Positions 34,297 to 45,688 of a stretch of DNA of 64,000 nt are shown piece by piece. Origin of the DNA: Henricia sp. BOLD:AAB3569 (lineage: Eukaryota; Echinodermata; Asteroidea; Spinulosida; Echinasteridae); the NCBI GenBank assembly GCA_037783545.1, contig JBBELK010000308.1, positions 2,170,001-2,234,000 on the forward strand, in the 5' to 3' direction. The notes beneath the pieces were generated by a model. It did no database searches, was not told the DNA's origin, and saw only the letters and a list, made by a program, of their open reading frames with translations. Numbering within the stretch: position 1 is the first letter of the stretch; each line of letters begins with the position of its first letter. Made by a program: the position numbers and the translations under genes.

Positions 34297-34779
34297 AGTT
34301 GATTTGCACCCATGGGGTGGAGGAAACTGTATAATCCTATTCATATCCGAGTGCAAAATCGCTTGGATTTTGGTACATAAAGAGTGTGAGTGAGATTGTT
34401 TCAAACTTGGCCCCAGATTGACTCGGCCTCCAGAAGTTTTCTAGAAGTTTAAAATGATATAAAATTTATATCTGTTGGTACTTCAATTGTGGAATTACGG
34501 ATACTATGTCCAAATATAGCAGGTCATGCTAATTGGTTAAGTTTGTTCTATGGTAAGTGAACAAATAATTGACCAAATGACAATTTTCGTTCTAGGGGTT
34601 TGTCAAAGAGTTCAATCACCACACCAAATTTCATTTCAATCTGTGACATTCAGGCCTGGCAGTGTGTCAAAATAACATGGAATGAATCTTGTGTATGATA
34701 TAACAGCTGAAATGCATTTGTTTGTAGAAATTTGTTTGTAGAAATTTGTATTTGTATTTGATTGTATTTTAGGAATCTG

Positions 34780-36504
34780 ATGCCAAATATGATTGCGACT
34801 GTTGCTGTTGAAGGAGGGAGAGTTGAAGGTGGAGGTCAGTGTGACAATGGAACTACATTCTGTACTTGTGTGAAGAAGGCTACTAATAGCAATCAGGAAC
34901 ATGGAGAAACTTGTGTACAGTCTATACTTGGAGATAACACTGAACATGGGGAAACCTGTGAACAGTCTATACTTGGAGATAACACTGAACATGGGGAAAC
35001 CTGTGAACAGTCTATACTTGGAGATAACACTGAACATGGGGAAACCTGTGAACAGTCTATACTTGGAGATAACACTGAACATGGGGAAACCTGTGAACAG
35101 TCTATACTTGGAGATAACACTGAACATGGGGAAACCTGTGAACAGTCTATACTTGGAGATAACACTGAACATGGGGAAACCTGTGAACAGTCTATACTTG
35201 GAGATAACACTGAACATGGGGAAACCTGTGAACAGTCTATACTTGGAGATAACACTGAACATGGGGAAACCTGTGAACAGTCTATACTTGGAGATAACAC
35301 TGAACATGGGGAAACATGTGAACAGTCTATACTTGGAGATAACACTGAACATGGGGAAACCTGTGAACAGTCTATACTTGGAGATAACACTGAACATGGG
35401 GAAACCTGTGAACAGTCTATACTTGGAGATAACACTGAACATGGGGAAACCTGTGAACAGTCTATACTTGGAGATAACACTGAACATGGGGAAACCTGTG
35501 AACAGTCTATACTTGGAGATAACACTGAACATGGGGAAACCTGTGAACAGTCTATACTTGGAGATAACACTGAACATGGGGAAACCTGTGAACAGTCTAT
35601 ACTTGGAGATAACACTGAACATGGGGAAACATGTGAACAGTCTATACTTGGAGATAACACTGAACATGGGGAAACCTGTGAACAGTCTATACTTGGAGAT
35701 AACACTGAACATGGGGAAACCTGTGAACAGTCTGTACTTGGAGATAACACTGAACATGGGGAAACCTGTGAACAGTCTGTACTTGGAGATAACACTGAAC
35801 ATGGGGAAACCTGTGAACAGTCTGTACTTGGAGATAACACTGAACATGGGGAAACCTGTGAACAGTCTGTACTTGGAGATAACACTGAACATGGGGAAAC
35901 CTGTGAACAGTCTATACTTGGAGATAACACTGAACATGGGGAAACCTGTGAACAGTCTATACTTGGAGATAACACTGAACATGGGGAAACCTGTGAACAG
36001 TCTGTACTTGGAGATAACACTGAACATGGGGAAACCTGTGAACAGTCTGTACTTGGAGATAACACTGAACATAGGGAAACCTGTGAACAGTCTATACTTG
36101 GAGATAACACTGAACATGGGGAAACCTGTGAACAGTCTGTACTTGGAGATAACACTGAACATGGGGAAACCTGTGAACAGTCTATACTTGGAGATAACAC
36201 TGAACATGGGGAAACCTGTGAACAGTCTATACTTGGAGATAACACTGAACATGGGGAAACCTGTGAACAGTCTATACTTGGAGATAACACTGAACATGGG
36301 GAAACCTGTGAACAGTCTATACTTGGAGATAACACTGAACATGGGGAAACCTGTGAACAGTCTATACTTGGAGATAACACTGAACATGTTGAAACCTGTG
36401 AACAGTCTATACTTGGAGATAACACTGAACATGGGGAAACCTGTGAACAGTCTATACTTGGAGATAACACTGAATATGGGGAAACCTGTGAACAGTCTGT
36501 ACTT
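34780..36504 (+). CDS. Helentron protein, segment 1: N-terminus and 15-residue repeat array
   Basis: The first ATG of the frame is 34780; tgattgtattttag just before it looks like a splice acceptor (exon start 34773), so an upstream 5' exon is possible. After about 39 residues (MIATVAVEGGRVEGGG, TTFCTCVKK) the frame enters 36 copies of NTEHGETCEQSILGD. The array is acidic, with one cysteine and one histidine per unit; I know no function for it. The frame is lost where four bases (aatt, 36505-36508) are inserted in the array; the next frame picks up the same repeat without interruption. Confidence is high that this is coding in the transposon, low for its role. Confidence 0.6.
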
Positions 36505-36652
36505 AATTGGAGATAACACTGAACATGGGGAAACCTGTGAACAGTTTGTACTTGGAGATAACACTGAACATGGGGAAACCTGTGAACAGTTTATACTTGG
36601 AGATAACATTGAACATGGGGAAACTTGTGTACAGTCCATACTTGGAGATAAC
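34897..36652 (+). repeat. 45-bp minisatellite, about 39 tandem units
   Basis: The unit reads gaacatggggaaacctgtga then acagtctatacttggagata plus acact (45 bp). Most units are identical. Recurrent variants are atacttgg or gtacttgg, acctgtga or acatgtga, and single changes such as atagggaa and catgttga. Because 45 is a multiple of three and the unit has few stops, several frames on both strands stay open for 500-790 codons. The last three units (36509-36652) are more diverged (cagtttgt, aacattga), as is the first. Confidence 0.95.
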
Positions 36653-37135
36653 AGTGAAGAAAGGATAAAGGCTAAACACATGGATATAACTGAGATTAGT
36701 AATCTTGGAGAAAAACCAGAAGAGATAATTGCAGAAGATAGGAAAGGCAAGTGTACAGACGATATGCAAAACATTAAGATAGATTTGAGGAATAACATAA
36801 GCAGAAGCAAAGTTGAAATAAATGACAGAGTGATGCAGCTTAATGACATTGAAGTAAGACTACAGTGTTTGGAGTGTGAATTGAAAGATAGACAGAAAAA
36901 CTTGTATGAAAGAGACAGAAGGCTACAGTGTAAGCAAAGGAAACGAAAGTCATACAACAGGAGGAAAGAACGTAAACTTAAGAGCAGGTACATGGACATG
37001 TGTTTTGAAAGTAAAGAAGCAGGTTCAACAAAGTATGAGAAGCAACGGAAACAAATTTACTCTGGTACTAAAAGAAGTTTGAGTAAAGTACTTAAGCATG
37101 TGGACTTAAACAATGGGAAGAAAAGGAGTAAGAAA
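36509..37135 (+). CDS. Helentron protein, segment 2: end of repeat array and basic coiled region
   Basis: This frame takes over after the 4-bp insertion and reads the final three array units (GDNTEHGETCEQF and so on). It then reads a charged, lysine/arginine-rich part: MQNIKIDLRNNISRSK, LNDIEVRLQCLECELKD, RKERKLKSRYMD. Heptad-like leucines suggest coiled coil, and the basic runs suggest nuclear targeting. At about 37126-37136 (agtaagaaaaactg) sense continues in another frame, consistent with a one-base loss near the A run. The upstream part of the same frame (34901-36504) only reads the array out of frame and is not genuine. Confidence 0.5.
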
Positions 37136-37990
37136 AACTGTGGACAAATAAGTTGGAGGAAAAAGAAAGAGATGGAAATAAAGAAAAAAAAATTCTTGAA
37201 AAAGAGAAAAACCTGGACATACTGAAAAGTAAATTGAATGACTTTGAAGTTGATTTGATGATACGAGAACAGAAAGGGACTGTAAGTAAAGGACATTGCA
37301 GAAACAAGGCATCACCATACAAGTACGTGGGTTGTCAAGGAAAAAGCAAGAGAAATGGGAAGTCTGTGGGTTGTCAAGGAAAACTCAAAAGAAATGAGAA
37401 AGTTGGTGTAGCGAGAAGAGACAAAAAGTGCAAAATATCAAAACCTGGAAAGGACAAAACAGTTGTGACATACAACAGAAAGAGAAACGGTCGTATTATA
37501 CAGGAACAAGTGAGCAAGGAAGATAAAAAGATTCATGAAAAACCACAGAAATACATCTGTCACCGCACTAAAAGAATTTTGAGTAAACTTGTAAAGAAAC
37601 TAAAGGGAGGTAAGAAACAAACATTAAAGGGTGCCAGTGTCCCGAAGAAATGTGGAAGTGGAAAGCCCAAGATGAAGTGTAAACAAAATGAATCTAAATT
37701 GGAGGACACCCACATTGAACAGTTTGATAATGTGTGTTGGCTTTGTGAGAATACTGACAGACATGAAACGGGTAGAAGGCAAATAAGATGTAACAAGTGT
37801 CTTGTGGTATTTCATTTATCATGCACAAAGTTCACGAAGATGGAGCCATATTTGATTGATAAGAGAGTGTCGTGGGTTTGTTGTAAATGCGGACAATCTA
37901 ACTACAGTGACAGTTTGTTTTATGACATTGGTATTCCTACAGATAAAAATCTATATGAATGGACAAGACGGGATACAGTACAAGAATGTT
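37132..37990 (+). CDS. Helentron protein, segment 3: basic region and PHD-like zinc finger
   Basis: The frame reads KLEEKERDGNKEKKILEKEK and LKSKLNDFEVDLMIREQK (related to LNDIEVRL in segment 2). A duplicated short motif (VGCQGKSKRNGK / VGCQGKLKRNEK) follows, then a PHD-like finger: CWLC, then IRCNKCLVVFHLSC, then WVCCKCG, the C4HC3 order of metazoan PHD fingers. PHD domains read histone tails and are recorded in Helentron/Helitron-type proteins. The frame stops at 38022, but sense passes to the next segment somewhere between 37975 and 38015 (one-base gain or two-base loss). Confidence 0.6.
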
Positions 37991-40900
37991 CCAGTGCAGT
38001 TGAAGAACAACAAAGTCTTTGACAAGGTGAGAGAGGTTTTCAAGAAATCGCAGAAGCATGAACGTTGTACAGAATGTAGCAATGCATTGTACCAGCAGAA
38101 ACAAACTGGTGGTTATTTTTTGAGGAAAAGAAAATCGACTACGGTAGTTGATGCAGCTAAATCAAACGGAATATCTAAAAAGACAAAAAGAGCAAGCAAA
38201 CTTGAAACAAAGAGTAATGATTCAAATGCTAGTGAGAGCATTAGTAAACAACAAAGACAAACAGTGAAGAGAAAAGAGAGTACTGATATGGAAGCTGATA
38301 AACAACTGTCCGAAAAGGTAAAGAAAAGGTCAGCAGTTACTAAAAAGAGGAAGGTGGAAGTAGAAGAGAAGAACATACATGTAGACATTGATACTGATCA
38401 GCAAGCAGAAAAAAATGAGGCAAATTCAAGTAATACATGTGGAATGCAACATCGATCATGCCAAAGCACTGATAAAATGGACTCAAAAATGCATACTAGC
38501 AAAGATATGTACATGAGTACACCATGCTCAGCTGTGGAATACGTTATTATACAGGGAAATTATCACCAGGGTCATGCAAAGTTTGGTTTGAATAGCGGAA
38601 AGCAATGTGTTGCTAATAGTTTGTGTTCAATGATGTACAGTCAAGTAAAGGAATTGAAAAGGTGGACATGCCATGATATGGATTTGGTACTGAATACTGG
38701 TGATGAGTTGTATGGCCATTTGTCACAAAGCTCTACTATGCATAATGATTTTTTGTTAATCAATGATTTGCCAAATGAACTGTGTGTGTTCAATCATCAT
38801 TCTAGTATGATTTATCATGAGTCTGTCTGTGGTACTTTTGGAATGAACTTAAGTTTATTGGAATTTAATATGATAACATTGAATGATGCACTTGAGCAAA
38901 CACTACAACAATACAATGCCTGCTTCATATGTTTCAAAGGAAATACATTTGCTGCTATTGCTCAAAGTGGTATGTATTATATATTTGATTCCCATTCCAG
39001 AGATCATAACGGTTGCCAAGTAAGTGAAGGCAGGAGCTTGATAAAAAGTGCAGCAACCTTGCAAGATGTATACAGGTATTGTACTGATTTGGGTAGATCA
39101 ATGAATGTAACTGACAATGATCAGTTTGAAATTACAGGTGTTATGATGGGAAAAATAAATGAGAAAAGAGAAGGTGAAGTGAATGTACATGACAATAAGG
39201 AAAACCAAAGAAGCAAACAAGATAGAGATTTAAAAAATCAAAAAGTTAAGGATTTTACAGATAATAATTTGTCAATAAATACTGGGGATGTTGAATGTGT
39301 AAATGAAGGTAGTGATATTGAAATGATGGAAGTACCTGAAATGACTAGTTTTAAGTTTGTTCCATTAAGACATGAACATAAGTTTGCATTAAGTAGAAAA
39401 GTTGGAATTGCTCACATTACTTCAAAAGTCGATGAAATACCTCGGCAGTGTAACCATATGGGTCAGCCAGCTTGTACAAAGAACATCAGAGGTGATGGGA
39501 ATTGTTTTTTCAGAGCTGTTTCCTATGCTATATCTGGATCTGAACGGAATCATATGAGACTACGATTGGCTGCTGTGAATCACCTTTTGAAGTATGAGGA
39601 CCAATACAAGTCTTTCTTGCCTGAAGGATTCAGTAATGTTGAAGAGTATGTTTTAAAGAGGAAAGTTATGTGTTCTGGTGTCTGGGCAACAGAGATTGAA
39701 ATTATGTCATTGGCACATTATTTGGGAACAGACATATATACATACAGCAATAGATGGTTGATATTTTCAGGAAAAGTGAGTGAAGTGGGTACTGTGACAT
39801 CTGATGCAGGAATTTACCTCATGCATACAGAGCAGATACATTATGATGTGGTGTTATCAGTTAATGAGTTAATTAGTAATAACTGCAATGCTTTGATTGA
39901 ACCAATCCTGGACAATGGTGGGTGCTCCAAAGAAAATAATTCCCATAAAGCAGGGCAAGAGAGTGTGAGTGATATTGGTGCATGTAACAGTTACAATGTG
40001 AAGTCGGATGTACGAAGTGTAATTAAAGACATTGCAATTGGAAAAGGGGTAATTAAAAAGAGAAAGTGTCGTCACAATTTGCGTTCAAAGAGAAATATTG
40101 ACAGAGAAAGAAAAAAACAGAAAAATCAACATGAAGCAAATGTGTCAAATTTGTCGGGATGCGTTGATGAGGACGATGTGAAGAGCACTGCAAAGAAATT
40201 ATATGATAAACTCAATTATCATGGAAATCCCGTTTTTAAAAAACAGAAAAGTGACAGTGTCATGATTAAATATCATACAAATGTTGATTATAAAACTAAA
40301 ACAATTATGACACAGAAAGATAAATATCATAAAGATGCAAATTACAAGAGCAAAAAAATTCAGACTTTAAAAGATAAATATCACCAAGATGCAAATTACA
40401 AGAGCAAAAAAATTCAGACTTTAAAAGATAAATATCACCAAGATGCAAATTACAAGACTGAACAAATGCAGAAACAGAAAGATAAATATCATGGAGATGC
40501 AAATTACAAGATCAAAAAAATCCAAACTGTAAAAGCTAAATATCATGGAGACGCAAAATACAAAAGACAGGTAATTGAAACACAAAAAGGAAAGTATCAT
40601 GGAGATGTAAATTACAAAATACATGTAATTGAAACACAAAAAGGAAAGTATCATGGAGATGTAAATTACAAAAGACACGTAATTGAAAGACAAAAAGGAA
40701 AGTATCATGGAGATGTAAATTACAAAAGACACGTAATTGAAAGACAAAAAGGAAAGTATCATGGAGATGTAAATTACAAAAGAAAGGTAATTCAGACACA
40801 GAAGCGAAAGTATCATGGGAATAAAAAGTACAGACAAAAACAACGACAAGCAAGGAATACCAAATATCATAGGAATACATATTACAGAAAGAAGTTAATC

Positions 40901-41117
40901 CAGGCAATAACATTCATAAATAAAAATAAATACAATACAGATGACAACTACAGAAAGGATAAAGTTAAAATGTCAAAAGAAAGACAATTGAAAGTAAAGG
41001 CTATGAAAACTCACGTACAAAATGTAATTGAGAATTTTAAGAAGAAAACAGAAAGTGGTCCAGACTGTATTTGTGCTGTGTGTCAGAGATTACTCTTTCA
41101 AAGTCAGGTAAAAAAAA
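37991..41117 (+). CDS. Helentron protein, segment 4: two cysteine-peptidase domains (C76-like and OTU), Lys-rich repeats
   Basis: The open frame is 37856-41122; numbering starts at 37856. After a basic stretch comes a papain-fold domain with a possible catalytic Cys251 in GKQCVANSLCSM and Asp378/His380 in FDSHSRDHNG. It resembles the herpesvirus-tegument-type (C76-like) deubiquitinase fold seen in many invertebrate transposons. Next is an OTU domain: Asp547 and Cys550 in GDGNCFFRA, His662 in IHYDVVLSV. From about residue 800 an 18-residue repeat (KYHGDVNYKRHVIERQKG and variants) runs some ten times, followed by GPDCICAVCQRLLF, the start of the conserved Cys-rich part (DUF6570-like) upstream of Helitron_like_N. 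The frame ends because of one extra A in an eight-A run (41110-41117). Confidence 0.7.
40276..40910 (+). repeat. 54-bp coding tandem repeat, about 10-11 units
   Basis: Units follow aagtatcatggagatgtaaa then ttacaaaagacacgtaattg. Two adjacent units near 40645-40755 are virtually identical, and others diverge to 60-70 percent. They encode a basic KYHxDxNYK motif that other rolling-circle proteins carry in looser form before the Helitron_like_N domain. Confidence 0.85.
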
Positions 41118-44100
41118 TGTAGTAAAGACAAATACAAATACTTTCAATATATTTGTGATCAGTATTTACATGAATGTAATGAAGATTGTAATATGCCATG
41201 TGCTTTGGCTGCATCAAACAGAGGAACATTGTGGATTTGCTATACATGTCATAGAAAACTAATTGCTAACAGAGTACCAGCAGAAGCATGTATGAATACT
41301 CTAAGTTTGATAGACATTCCAGAAGAGTTGCAGAGACTGAATAGTTTAGAACAATATTTAATTGCAAGGAATATCGCATTCATGAAAATTGTAAATCGTC
41401 CAAAGGGTGGTCAAAAAGGAATTTATGGACCTTGTGTTTGTGTACCATCAAATACCATGGAGACAGTACAAAGACTACCTAGATGTGCAAATGAGAATGA
41501 CATGATACGGATCAAACTGAAACGAAAACTGTCATACAAAGGTTACCATGAGTATCAATATGTGAATAGATGGCATGTGGAACAAGCTTTGTTTTATTTA
41601 AAAACTAATAATAAATGGTATCATGATATTGAAATAGAAGAAGATTGGGCAAATCATGTACCAGAATGTTTGAATGACGAAAAGGAAGAGGTTGAAAAAA
41701 ACATTGAAGTAAACAATGAAGAAGATACAAGCATTAAAACTGAGGTTGAAAGTGATGTTGAGGATGATGATGAGGACCGATTGCGTGGGGTACAACTTGA
41801 CACTTGTCTGCAACCAGCAAATATAGGGCAAGAAGTTCTTGATCAGTATTTTGATGAAATATTCTGTGTTGCTCCGTGTGAAGGTAATAATCCTGTAAAA
41901 TTATTAATGGAAGAAGGGAATGAGGCAAAGTGTTTTCCAATATTATTTCCAACTGGAACACCAATATTTAAGGACAAACGGAATGTCAGGATAACACTCA
42001 GTAGATATTTACATAATCGATTGATGAATGCTGATCACAGATTTGCTCAAAATACAGACTACATATTTTATGCTCAATATCTGTCAGAAATACATCAAGT
42101 CATGTCTAGTGTCTCTATTGCTTTGCGCAAAGGAACTGCTAAAACTCGGGAAGGGAAGAGTATGACATCAGCAATGCTTAACAATAAAGACAAACTCAGA
42201 GATATGCTGAAATCTGACAAAGGATATAAGTTTTTGAAGCCTATAAGAGGCACACCACCATACTGGCAATGTGCTCATAGAGATGTGTTAGCAATGATTA
42301 CACAACTTGGACTTCCCACATGGTTCTGTTCATTCTCCTCTGCTGATATGAGATGGTCTGAAGTAATTGGTACAATAATGAAACAACAGGGAGACATTAT
42401 AAATTTTGATGAATTGGACTGGAATGACAAATGTATGTTACTGAGGAGCAATCCTGTTACAGCAGCTCGAATGTTTGATAAGAGATTTCATGTGTTTTTG
42501 AAGGAAGTGATAATGTCAGAAGCTCAACCAATTGGCAAAGTGAAAGATTATTTTTATCGAGTTGAATTCCAACAAAGAGGGTCACCGCACACGCATTGTT
42601 TAATTTGGATTGAAGATGCTCCTAAACTGGACACTGATTCTGATGAAGACGTCATTGCCTTTATAGACAGATATATCTCCTGTAATTTGCCTTCTAAAGA
42701 TGAGGATGAAGAATTACATGAAATTATCAATAATGTACAGGTACATAGTAAAAAACATTCAAAAAGTTGTAAAAAGAAGGGTACTGAATGCAGGTTTAAC
42801 TTTCCGAGACCACCATCTGAGAGAACCTTTATAATCAGACGTGTTGAACCAACTACTGCCGAGACAAATGATTTTAGTGCTGATGATAGTGACATTGATA
42901 GCATGAGTCAGGAATCAGATTTGGATGAACTTTATAATGATGTTATTAGTAAAGCTCAAGCAGAGGAATTATTAAAGAGTATTTGGAATGAGGTACAAAA
43001 TCAAGAGAAACAGTATACGTCTACTGAAGAACTGTTCACTGCTGCCGGGATCACTCAAAAAGAATTTGAAAAGGCTAATGAGATATTGACTAAAAAACTT
43101 AGCATTGTGTTAAAGCGTAATCCCCGAGATGTCTGGGTAAATCAATACAATTCTAACTTGATACGAGCATGGAATGCAAATTTAGATATTCAGTACATAA
43201 CGGACATTTTTGGATGCGTGGCATATGTTGCGTCGTACATGTCAAAAGCAGAACGTGAGATGGGAATGCTGTTGAGTAATGTTTCTTGTGAAGCACAGAA
43301 AGGAAATCTTGATGCAAAGCAAAGCATGAAGGAAGTTGGCTATGCATACTTGCAGAATCGTGAAGTGTCGGCTCAAGAGGCAGTGTATCGTGTGTGTAAC
43401 TTAAGGTTAAAGGAATGCTCAAGAAAAGTAGAATTTATACCCGTTGGAGAAAATCCAGTAAGAATGAGCTTACCTCTAAAGTTAATTCAAAATAAGTCGG
43501 AAGCTGATGATGAAGACATCTGGCTCCACAGTAAGATTGATAGATATAAAGCAAGGCCACAGTCGCATGATTTTGATGAAATGTGTCAGTGGTGTTTAGA
43601 TAAAGTAAACGGGAAAAGGCCTGAACCTTTCCATGTATTTGTAACGGGAGGAGCAGGTACAGGCAAGAGTCATTTGATTAAGTGTATTTACAGTGAAGCT
43701 GTGCGTATATTTGGGCGATCAACCCATAATCCAGATGATGTCACAGTGTTACTAACTGCTCCCACTGGTGTTGCTGCATACAATATTAATGGTTTAACCC
43801 TGCATAGTGCTTTGTCAATTGGAACTAGCGTATCACTACCTTATCAACCACTTGGTGATGAGAAAATGAGTACTTTGCGTAATGAATTAGGTCAGTTACA
43901 AATTATAATCGTAGATGAAATTTCAATGGTTGATCAAAAGATGCTGTGTTACATACATGGGCGACTTCGACAAATCAAACAAACAAGATTTCAAGATCCT
44001 TTTGGTAAAGTGAGTGTGATTGCAGTTGGCGATTTTTATCAATTGCCTCCTGTAAAAGGAAAATCGTTACATCATAACACTGTTGAATCAGGATTGTGGC

Positions 44101-45140
44101 ATGATAATTTCAAAAAAGTAGCACTGACGGAAATCATGAGACAAAAAGATCAGAAATTTACAGAAGTTCTAAATGAATTGAGGGTGAAAGTGAAGAAAGA
44201 TAATTTAAATGATGAGACTATTGCAATTTTGCAAAGTCGTGAAACTGGGGAAGACTGTTTTGATGCTATTCATATTTATCCAACAAATAAACAGGTTGAC
44301 AGCTACAATGTTAAAGTTTTACATAAGACATGTGAAAACTGTATTTGTATAGAAGCAAAAGATTTTGAAAAAGATGGCAGTGGACGATTGAAGCTAAAAG
44401 AAAAACCTCTGAAATCAAATCGTGGCAGTCTTTGCAGATCATTATGGCTTGCTGTCGGTGCTAGAGTTATGTTGACAAAAAATATTGATGTGTCAGATGG
44501 ATTAGTAAATGGTGCATTTGGAATTGTTAATCATATTGAAATGTTGCCTGATCAATTGGACGCTGAATATATCAAAGTAAGATTTGATAATGAAAATGTA
44601 GGCTCAAAACTAAAGAGACAGGTGGTGGCATTAAATGATACTGATTCGGTTTTAATTAAGATTCAAGAAGAATCTATTGGCAAGAAATGCAAAAGGAGAC
44701 AATTTCCCCTGAAACTTGCATGGGCATGTACAGTACATAAAGTACAAGGTATGACAGTGAGTAAAGCAGTAGTATGCCTGAATCGTACATTTGCAGCAGG
44801 TCAAGCATATGTTGGTTTAAGTCGTGTAACATCATTAAATGGACTTGTTATTGAGGGGTTTGATCCTAAATATGTGTATTGTGATAGATCAGTTACTGAA
44901 GCTTTGGATATCATGCCTGCATTTGTTAGCAGTACTTTGCAGCGAGATGTAACCGATACAATGACTGATACATGTACTGTAGTAACCCTTCATAATGTAC
45001 AAGGCTTAAGAGCACACGTTTTAGACATGGAATCCCAATGTGAAATAATGCAGTCTGATTTTATTTGCCTAACAGAGACATGGGTTGAATCTGAACAAGT
45101 AGATCAGTTCGACATAGAAAATTTCAAGTGCTATCATCAA
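41112..45140 (+). CDS. Helentron protein, segment 5: Helitron Rep (HUH/Y2) and PIF1-type helicase
   Basis: Sense resumes at CSKDKYKYFQYICDQYLHEC and continues through WICYTCHRKL. The longest uninterrupted frame is 41193-45170 (numbering from 41193). HUH motif: His466-Thr-His468 in RGSPHTHCLIW. Catalytic tyrosine pair: Tyr678 and Tyr682 in VAYVASYMSKAE. PIF1 helicase: Walker A GGAGTGKS (819-826), Walker B VDEIS (Asp908/Glu909), VGDFYQLPPV, and the C-terminal WACTVHKVQGMTV and YVGLSRVTSL motifs. These residues are intact. The Rep nicks and joins single-stranded DNA, and the helicase unwinds it during rolling-circle transposition. An acidic stretch lies near 41690-41780. The end reads into the EEP domain (HNVQGLR, FICLTETWV). 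Confidence 0.85.
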
Positions 45141-45181
45141 GTAAGAGTATGTCATATAATGCGTCCATGAAACATTTGCAG

Positions 45182-45619
45182 GAACAGAGTCATGGTGGTG
45201 TTGCAGTGTATGGCAAGAAAAGCAGGTCTTTTAGTAGATTGAATATACCAGTACCGAATGTTGAATATATTGCATTTCATATAATTTCTAACATATCAAT
45301 TGTAATTGTTGTCATTTATCGACCATCATCATATGGCATTCAGGATTTTGTTAACAATTTGATCAAGTTGGTTAGTGAAATAAATAAGATCAGCAACAGA
45401 TGCATTGTTATAGGTGATTTCAATGACAATATCATTGATAGGGAATCGTCAATTGAAAAAGCAATGAAAGAGCAAGGATATGCACAGTATCTAAAAGAGG
45501 CAACTACAGAGAATGGAACACTAATAGATCATGTTTATGTACGGGGTTTGACTAATGTTGAAACATCTGTAATACCTACATATTATAGTTACCATGAAAG
45601 TGTTCAAATTCGTTTCTAA
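45182..45619 (+). CDS. Helentron protein, segment 6: EEP (AP-like) endonuclease domain
   Basis: It continues the EEP domain begun in segment 5 (LTETWV carries the catalytic Glu). It reads HGGVAVYGKKSRSF, VVIYRPSSY, the GDFNDN motif, and IDHVYVRG, then ends YYSYHESVQIRF and a stop. Most EEP nucleases end in a SDH triplet; here it is SYH, so the last catalytic Asp may be missing or this may be a family variant. The link to segment 5 is either a 41-nt intron (45141-45181, gtaaga to ttgcag, phase 0, frame restored) or a single-base loss near 45148. Confidence 0.75.
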   Translation, partial: EQSHGGVAVYGKKSRSFSRLNIPVPNVEYIAFHIISNISIVIVVIYRPSSYGIQDFVNNLIKLVSEINKISNRCIVIGDFNDNIIDRESSIEKAMKEQGYAQYLKEATTENGTLIDHVYVRGLTNVETSVIPTYYSYHESVQIRF

Positions 45620-45688
45620 TCATCTACATGTTTTTACATAGCTGTTTCATGAAGTAAATGTATGTACATGTATGATACAGGTTCTTGA

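Noticed and set aside
34901..36504. Plus-strand alternative frame of the array (repeats of NMGKPVNSLYLEITL)
   Set aside because: This part is the out-of-frame reading of the array. Only after the 4-bp insertion at 36505 does this frame carry the genuine repeat.
34897..36652. CRISPR-like array
   Set aside because: The units are contiguous with no unique spacers, and the context is a eukaryotic transposon.
34636..36999. Minus-strand frame of 787 codons and another of 525 codons (34893-36470)
   Set aside because: They exist only because the 45-bp unit is a multiple of three without stops. Outside the array they show hydrophobic low-complexity sequence and no domain, while the plus strand continues into recognisable domains.
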